A stretch of 64,000 nucleotides of DNA from Halopseudomonas yangmingensis (GTDB lineage: Bacteria; Pseudomonadota; Gammaproteobacteria; Pseudomonadales; Pseudomonadaceae). A model generated the notes under the pieces. It was not told where the DNA came from. It saw only the letters and a list, made by a program, of their open reading frames with translations, and did no database searches. Positions 63,154 to 64,000 of this stretch are shown here, one piece after another; the first letter of the stretch is position 1; every line of letters starts with the position of its first letter. The translations under genes were made by a program, and so were the position numbers. The stretch is from NCBI RefSeq assembly GCF_900114825.1, contig NZ_FOUI01000010.1, forward strand, positions 1 through 64,000, read 5' to 3'.

Positions 63154-63219
63154 CGGGTGACGTCGATGCCGCAGCGCGGCACAATGCGGCAATCAAAAAG
63201 AGCCGACGGAAAGTCATTG

Positions 63220-64000
63220 ATGCGCATGAAGATAGCCCTGCTGGGTGCCGAAGGCACGCTCGCCCGACTCTTGCTGGAGCAGGCGCAGGCCGAAGGAATC
63301 CGCCTGGTACCGGTTACCCTGCCGGATAACGCCGACCCTCAAGCCCTTGCCGAGTGGCTGGAGCCGTGGCGTGGCGGCGCACTGGTTGATCTGCGGCATG
63401 CCGACTGGCCGGCCTTGCTGGGTGAGCCGGAAGTGGCGGCACTGGATGAATGGCAGCAAAGCTGCGAGGGGTTGATTGATACCTGCGCCGCGCAGGATTG
63501 CCTGCTGTTGTGGCCCAGCAGCGCCCGGGTATTCGATGGCGGCAAGCCGACCCTGTGGAGCGAAAAGGATCTGCCGCAGCCGGTCGGACGTCTGGGTGCC
63601 CTGCAGGCAGCGCTGGAACAGCGCCTGTGCAATGCCGGTGGACGACATCTGATCCTGCGTCTGAGCTGGTTGCTTGATCCGGCACCGCAGGCGCAGTTCG
63701 GCCAGCTGCTGGCCGGCCTGCGCAGTGGCCAGCCGTTGCAACTGGCCGAGGAGTGGCGCGGTAACCCGACACCGCTGGCGGATGCCGCGCGGGTGTTGCT
63801 GGCGATGCTCAAGCAGTCCGACTGTGGTGCCGATCTGAGTGGCATCTATCACTATGGCAGCAGCGAGGCGAGCAGCTGGATCAGTCTTGCCAAGGTGCTG
63901 GCCCAGGAGCTGCTGGCCCGTGGTCAGATTGATGCCGATCCGCAGATTCTGCCGGTGGCTTTTGAAACACAGCCACAGGCTGTCTTCGAGCCGCGTAATG
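63220..64000 (+). CDS. RmlD-like sugar-nucleotide reductase, 3' end outside window
   Basis: An open frame runs from ATG 63220 (or 63226) to the window edge without a stop, giving at least 260 residues. The start, MKIALLGAEGTLARLLLEQA, has the Rossmann pattern, and LLWPSSARVFDGGKPTLWSE near residue 95 and GIYHYGSSEASSWISLAKVLA near 208 are those of the dTDP-4-dehydrorhamnose reductase (RmlD) substrate-binding family; both are described in part. The tyrosine/lysine pair of the catalytic site is not visible, since Val-Phe-Asp-Gly is followed by no YxxxK, so it may not be an active reductase. CGGAAAG lies upstream. Confidence 0.75.
   Translation, partial: MRMKIALLGAEGTLARLLLEQAQAEGIRLVPVTLPDNADPQALAEWLEPWRGGALVDLRHADWPALLGEPEVAALDEWQQSCEGLIDTCAAQDCLLLWPSSARVFDGGKPTLWSEKDLPQPVGRLGALQAALEQRLCNAGGRHLILRLSWLLDPAPQAQFGQLLAGLRSGQPLQLAEEWRGNPTPLADAARVLLAMLKQSDCGADLSGIYHYGSSEASSWISLAKVLAQELLARGQIDADPQILPVAFETQPQAVFEPRN

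Overview
The window is about 64 kb of GC-rich gammaproteobacterial chromosome that looks like Pseudomonas sensu lato, possibly a Halopseudomonas- or P. stutzeri-like marine denitrifier. That placement rests on gene order shared with P. aeruginosa: polA / DUF2782 / thrB; gamma carbonic anhydrase divergent from prlC-yheV; znuA divergent from zur-znuC-znuB; uvrA divergent from an MFS gene and ssb; a LysR gene divergent from an SdsA1-type sulfatase. The species-level guess is inference.

Layout. 1-1150: AT-rich distal end of an integron gene-cassette array, with two attC-like sites, one truncated cassette ORF and one cassette encoding a PD-(D/E)XK-like protein. 1255-3250: MerR regulator, Cu/Zn efflux permease and an orphan HipB-like HTH protein. 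3400-3610: REP-like and inverted-repeat DNA. 3667-7849: RND efflux pump. 8067-16182: crotonase, glyoxalase, katG, DUF922 protease, thioesterase, LysR and alkylsulfatase, ending in a REP cluster. 16213-25757: polA, thrB, a two-component pair, a FadL porin and a chemoreceptor carrying a c-type heme motif. 25825-34476: CurA-like oxidoreductase, a 59-bp near-perfect palindrome, carbonic anhydrase, prlC, and a three-gene 2-hydroxyacid operon. 34649: Crp/Fnr regulator. 35376-51052: denitrification block. 51098-54136: zinc uptake. 54138-59671: sco, uvrA, MFS, ssb. 59773-62281: broken HD-GYP gene. 62476-end: a histidine phosphatase and a truncated RmlD-like gene.

The denitrification block is the most integrated part. 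A five-gene overlapping operon (TonB receptor, substrate-binding protein, permease, ATPase, NnrS) sits behind an Anr/Dnr-type box placed at -41.5 and a Fur-like palindrome. A second TonB receptor and a cytochrome c-551 lie on the opposite strand, the receptor also behind an Anr/Dnr-like box. Divergent from these is a complete nitric oxide reductase cluster (norQ, norC, norB, a NapH-like Fe-S protein, norD, norE, norF, cytochrome c). It is preceded by a consensus sigma-54 promoter and three GT-N7-AC motifs, the signature of NorR control, although no norR lies in the window. No nitrite, nitrate or nitrous oxide reductase is present here.

The best candidates for something undescribed are the denitrification-linked TonB/ABC/NnrS operon, the heme-motif chemoreceptor, and the PD-(D/E)XK-like cassette protein at the integron's end.
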